DNA of 64,000 nt. Origin: G965233625 sp965233625 (GTDB lineage Bacteria > Planctomycetota > Planctomycetia > Pirellulales > Pirellulaceae). The stretch spans positions 3,286,001-3,350,000 of the forward strand of contig OZ247499.1 of assembly GCA_965233625.1 (NCBI GenBank), written 5' to 3'. The position numbers and the translations under genes are program-made. Positions 61,508 through 64,000 of this stretch are shown here, piece after piece. The notes under the pieces were generated by a model. It was not told the origin of the DNA. It saw only the letters and a program-made list of their open reading frames with translations, and ran no database searches. The stretch's first letter is position 1. Every line of letters begins with the position of its first letter.

Positions 61508-64000
61508 ATGACCAGACGCAGTCCTTTCTGGACAGCGGGCGCAGCCGTGCTGGCGATTTGCTTCGCGGGTTTTCCCTCGATCGCCAACAGTGCGGAACCA
61601 GGCAACGCCCCCGCGGCTCAACTAGCGACGTACAAACAGGCAAGCGGCGAGACACACTTCGCCCTCAGCCTTTCGCCCGGAGCTAATCTGCCTCAGGCAC
61701 CGTCGCGTGAAATTGTGGTGCTTTTCGATACATCCGCCAGCCAGACTGGGTTGTATCACGAAGACGCCACTTCCGCGCTCAACACCTTTCTGGCTGGTCT
61801 TGGCAAGTCCGACACGGTGAAAATCATGGCCGTTGACCTGAATGCGACTTCCATGTCGCCAGCAGGCACGGCCAACGGATTCCACGCAGCCCGCAGCGAA
61901 GCCACCACTCAGGCGCTGGCCAAGCTGAAGGGTCGCACACCGCTGGGTTCAACTGACATGGCCGAAGCTCTCAAGGCTGCCGCCAAAGCCTACGAAGGCT
62001 CGAATTCTCCTTCGCGGCACGTTGTTTACATCGGCGATGGTGTCAGCAACGCCAACTGGCTGGCAACGGGTGAATTCGCTTCGCTGGTCAAGAACCTGAA
62101 AGACAGCCGTGTCTCGTTCTCCAGCTACGCCATTGGCCCCCGCCGCGACATCCATCTGCTGGCCGCTGTGGCCAACCAGACCGGCGGCATGGTGTACGTA
62201 GACTCGTCGGCCCCGCAGGCTTCTAAGCAAGCTGCCGCCGCGATGATCTCCGCCGTATACGGAACCGTCGCTTGGCCACAGTCAGCGACCTTCCCCGCAC
62301 AGTTTGATGAAGTGCTGCCCGGCAACCTGCCGCCACTTCGCAGCGATCGCGACACCATTGTGATCGGCCGCCTGAAGAATGGCGCCCGCACTGCAATGCC
62401 GGTCAAAGCAACCGCTGTTGCGGCTGGCAAGAACGTCAACCTGGAATGGCAGGTCAAAGCCGGTCCTTCCAACGAAGAATTCTCTTACCTGCCACAACTA
62501 GTGGAAATGGTCCGCGACGACAACGGCCTGAGCCTGCCAACGCTGGGCTCGGCTGGTCTGCGTGAAGCCGGCCGCGCGATGGTGGCAGGCGCCCGCAATC
62601 TGTCGAAGATCGGCCGTCAGGCACTGGCGACCGGCAATGCTGCTGACGCCAAGAAGCTGGCTGACGCCGCCCTTCGTAGCGATCCAAGCAACCCCAGCGC
62701 TCTGGCGCTTCGCAACGCTGCCTCCCGCAAAGCTGCACCGGCTGCTGGTGGCGCTCCTGCCGCAGGCGGTGAAGGTCTGGAAGACGATCTGCGTCTGGTG
62801 AATTTCCAGGACGGAGCACTGCTGCAAGAAGCTGTCGACGCTGGCGGTTTCCCACCGGCTGATAACGAGGAACTGTTCGGTGGCGGTGGTGACTTCATGG
62901 ACTCCATCGAAGCCCAGCGTGCCGTCCTGGCCAACCAGATTCAGGCCCAGGCCGAAGATTCGCTGGCAGCCGCCCGCAAAGAAATGGTCGATAATCCCGC
63001 CGGCGCCAAGAAAGACCTGAAGGTTCTGCTGGAAGGTATCGAACGCAGCACCGACCTGCCTTCGGGCGTACGTCAGCAGCTGCGGCACAAGATTACGCAG
63101 GCCCTACGGCGTGCCCGTCGTGAAGAAGTGGAACAGGCTGAACGCCGCGCCCTGATTGAACAGAGCCGCGCCGAAGCACTCGACCGCCAGCGACTTGTCG
63201 AAGAGATGGACCGCAAGCGTAAGAAGATTACGCAGCTGATGTCGCGGTTCAACTCGCTGATGGAAGAAGGCCGTTACGAAGAAGCTGAAGTAAACGTCGC
63301 CGCTGAGGTGACGGAACTGGCTCCTTACGATCCGGTGCCGGAACTGGCCCGTTACTACGCTCGCTTCACCGGCAACGTCCGCAAGATCATGGCGCTCCGC
63401 GAACTTCGTCACAAGAAGTTTGTCGACACACTGTTCCTGGTCGAAGCGGCTCACGTACCATTCCCCGACGAACCGCCAATCGTCTACCCCGATGCGGAAC
63501 TTTGGGAAGAACTGACCCTGCGTCGTAAGAAATACGCTTCGATCGACCTCGCCCAGCGTGGATCGGCCGAAGAGAAAATCTTCCAGGCTCTGGACGACAA
63601 CACCACGCTGGAGTTTATCGAAACGCCGCTGGTCGACGTGATTGAGTACCTGGAAGACCTGCACAACATTCAGATCGAAATCGATCAGCCCGCCCTCGAC
63701 GGCGTGGGCATCGGTTCCGATACGCCTGTCACCCGTAACCTGAAAGGCATCTCGCTTCGCTCTGCATTGCGGCTGATGCTGAAGGAAATGGAGCTGACCT
63801 ACATTATCCGCGACGAAGTGTTGCAGATCACCACGCCCGAAGAAGCTGAAGGCCAGCTGGTCACCAAGGTATATCCTGTGGGCGACCTGGTGCTGCCAAT
63901 TAGCAATCAGGCTGGCGCCAACCCGTTCGCACTCGGTGGCGGCCTCGGCGGTCAGGGTGGCTTCGGCGGCGGTCTTGGTGGTGGCGGTCAGGGCGGCTTC
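61508..64000 (+). CDS. Exported vWA-domain protein with secretin/TonB N-terminal (STN-like) domain, partial at the window end
   Basis: The first 831 codons are in the window and the stop is beyond it. A signal peptide (FWTAGAAVLAICFAGFPSIA) precedes a vWA domain (about 45-260), with IVVLFDTSASQTG as MIDAS and VVYIGDGVS. A TPR-like segment and a charged coiled coil (about 520-600, RREEVEQAERRALIEQSRAEA in parts) follow. An STN-like domain (about 700-790) has LEFIETPLVDVIEYLEDLHNI and LRSALRLMLKEMELTYII. The Gly-rich sequence at the window end suggests a low-complexity tail. GGAG lies 8 nt before the ATG. It is probably a periplasmic or outer-membrane protein of unknown role. Confidence 0.75.
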   Translation, partial: MTRRSPFWTAGAAVLAICFAGFPSIANSAEPGNAPAAQLATYKQASGETHFALSLSPGANLPQAPSREIVVLFDTSASQTGLYHEDATSALNTFLAGLGKSDTVKIMAVDLNATSMSPAGTANGFHAARSEATTQALAKLKGRTPLGSTDMAEALKAAAKAYEGSNSPSRHVVYIGDGVSNANWLATGEFASLVKNLKDSRVSFSSYAIGPRRDIHLLAAVANQTGGMVYVDSSAPQASKQAAAAMISAVYGTVAWPQSATFPAQFDEVLPGNLPPLRSDRDTIVIGRLKNGARTAMPVKATAVAAGKNVNLEWQVKAGPSNEEFSYLPQLVEMVRDDNGLSLPTLGSAGLREAGRAMVAGARNLSKIGRQALATGNAADAKKLADAALRSDPSNPSALALRNAASRKAAPAAGGAPAAGGEGLEDDLRLVNFQDGALLQEAVDAGGFPPADNEELFGGGGDFMDSIEAQRAVLANQIQAQAEDSLAAARKEMVDNPAGAKKDLKVLLEGIERSTDLPSGVRQQLRHKITQALRRARREEVEQAERRALIEQSRAEALDRQRLVEEMDRKRKKITQLMSRFNSLMEEGRYEEAEVNVAAEVTELAPYDPVPELARYYARFTGNVRKIMALRELRHKKFVDTLFLVEAAHVPFPDEPPIVYPDAELWEELTLRRKKYASIDLAQRGSAEEKIFQALDDNTTLEFIETPLVDVIEYLEDLHNIQIEIDQPALDGVGIGSDTPVTRNLKGISLRSALRLMLKEMELTYIIRDEVLQITTPEEAEGQLVTKVYPVGDLVLPISNQAGANPFALGGGLGGQGGFGGGLGGGGQGGF

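Overview
This window looks like chromosomal DNA of a planctomycete, probably from the Pirellulales. The evidence is the mix of gene families: a sulfatase, a LamG/sialidase-type secreted protein, ThuA and DUF1080 proteins, several Gfo/Idh/MocA oxidoreductases, a PASTA-less Ser/Thr kinase with a large exported domain, a planctomycete-type J-like membrane protein, an EF-hand/caspase-fold giant protein and LRR and vWA proteins. Most genes stand alone or in pairs on both strands. I see no tRNA, rRNA, CRISPR array, integrase or transposase gene.

Layout. 0-9.3 kb: GlnD tail, a Cys/Met-metabolism PLP enzyme, a Nudix hydrolase, a 1702-residue membrane-anchored caspase-fold protein that has lost its catalytic cysteine, and an outer-membrane barrel protein. 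9.3-23.6 kb: methyltransferase, FHA membrane protein, sulfatase, LamG/sialidase protein, DTW tRNA-modification protein fused to a degenerate exonuclease-like domain, response regulator, ThuA protein, GNAT, esterase, Gfo/Idh oxidoreductase and J-like protein. 24-29 kb: DUF1080 protein, a PilJ-type histidine kinase with two tandem duplicated receivers, and a second Gfo/Idh oxidoreductase. 29-38 kb: Ser/Thr kinase, MetG, and a CrtI-like oxidoreductase near an ACP and a ketosynthase, with a palindromic repeat element between them. 38.6-44 kb: a TetR-HlyD-RND efflux operon behind a tandem palindromic operator. 44-50.4 kb: RibBA, transglutaminase, LRR protein and a MerR-VIT/vWA operon with a perfect 20-bp palindrome in its promoter. 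50.4-54.3 kb: a gene-free stretch that reads as a chain of hairpins ending in a strong intrinsic terminator, then an Rnl2-type RNA ligase, a beta-CASP ribonuclease and an M48 protease. 54.3-64 kb: a degenerate CpsD-like ATPase, an ExeA-type ATPase, TPR protein, metallophosphoesterase, an unknown protein and the start of a vWA/secretin-N-domain protein cut by the window edge.

The most unusual locus is 50.69-52.0 kb. About 320 nt of non-coding DNA folds on paper into about ten consecutive local hairpins. It ends in an 8-bp GC stem with seven Ts and lies just upstream of an RNA ligase whose nucleotidyltransferase motifs are all visible. A convergent beta-CASP RNase follows. I infer a structured non-coding RNA that may be a partner or substrate of the ligase. 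This is a hypothesis from the sequence alone. Other points worth attention are the pseudo-caspase, the DTW/DnaQ-like fusion, the predicted leaderless MerR promoter and the 245-bp inverted-repeat element.
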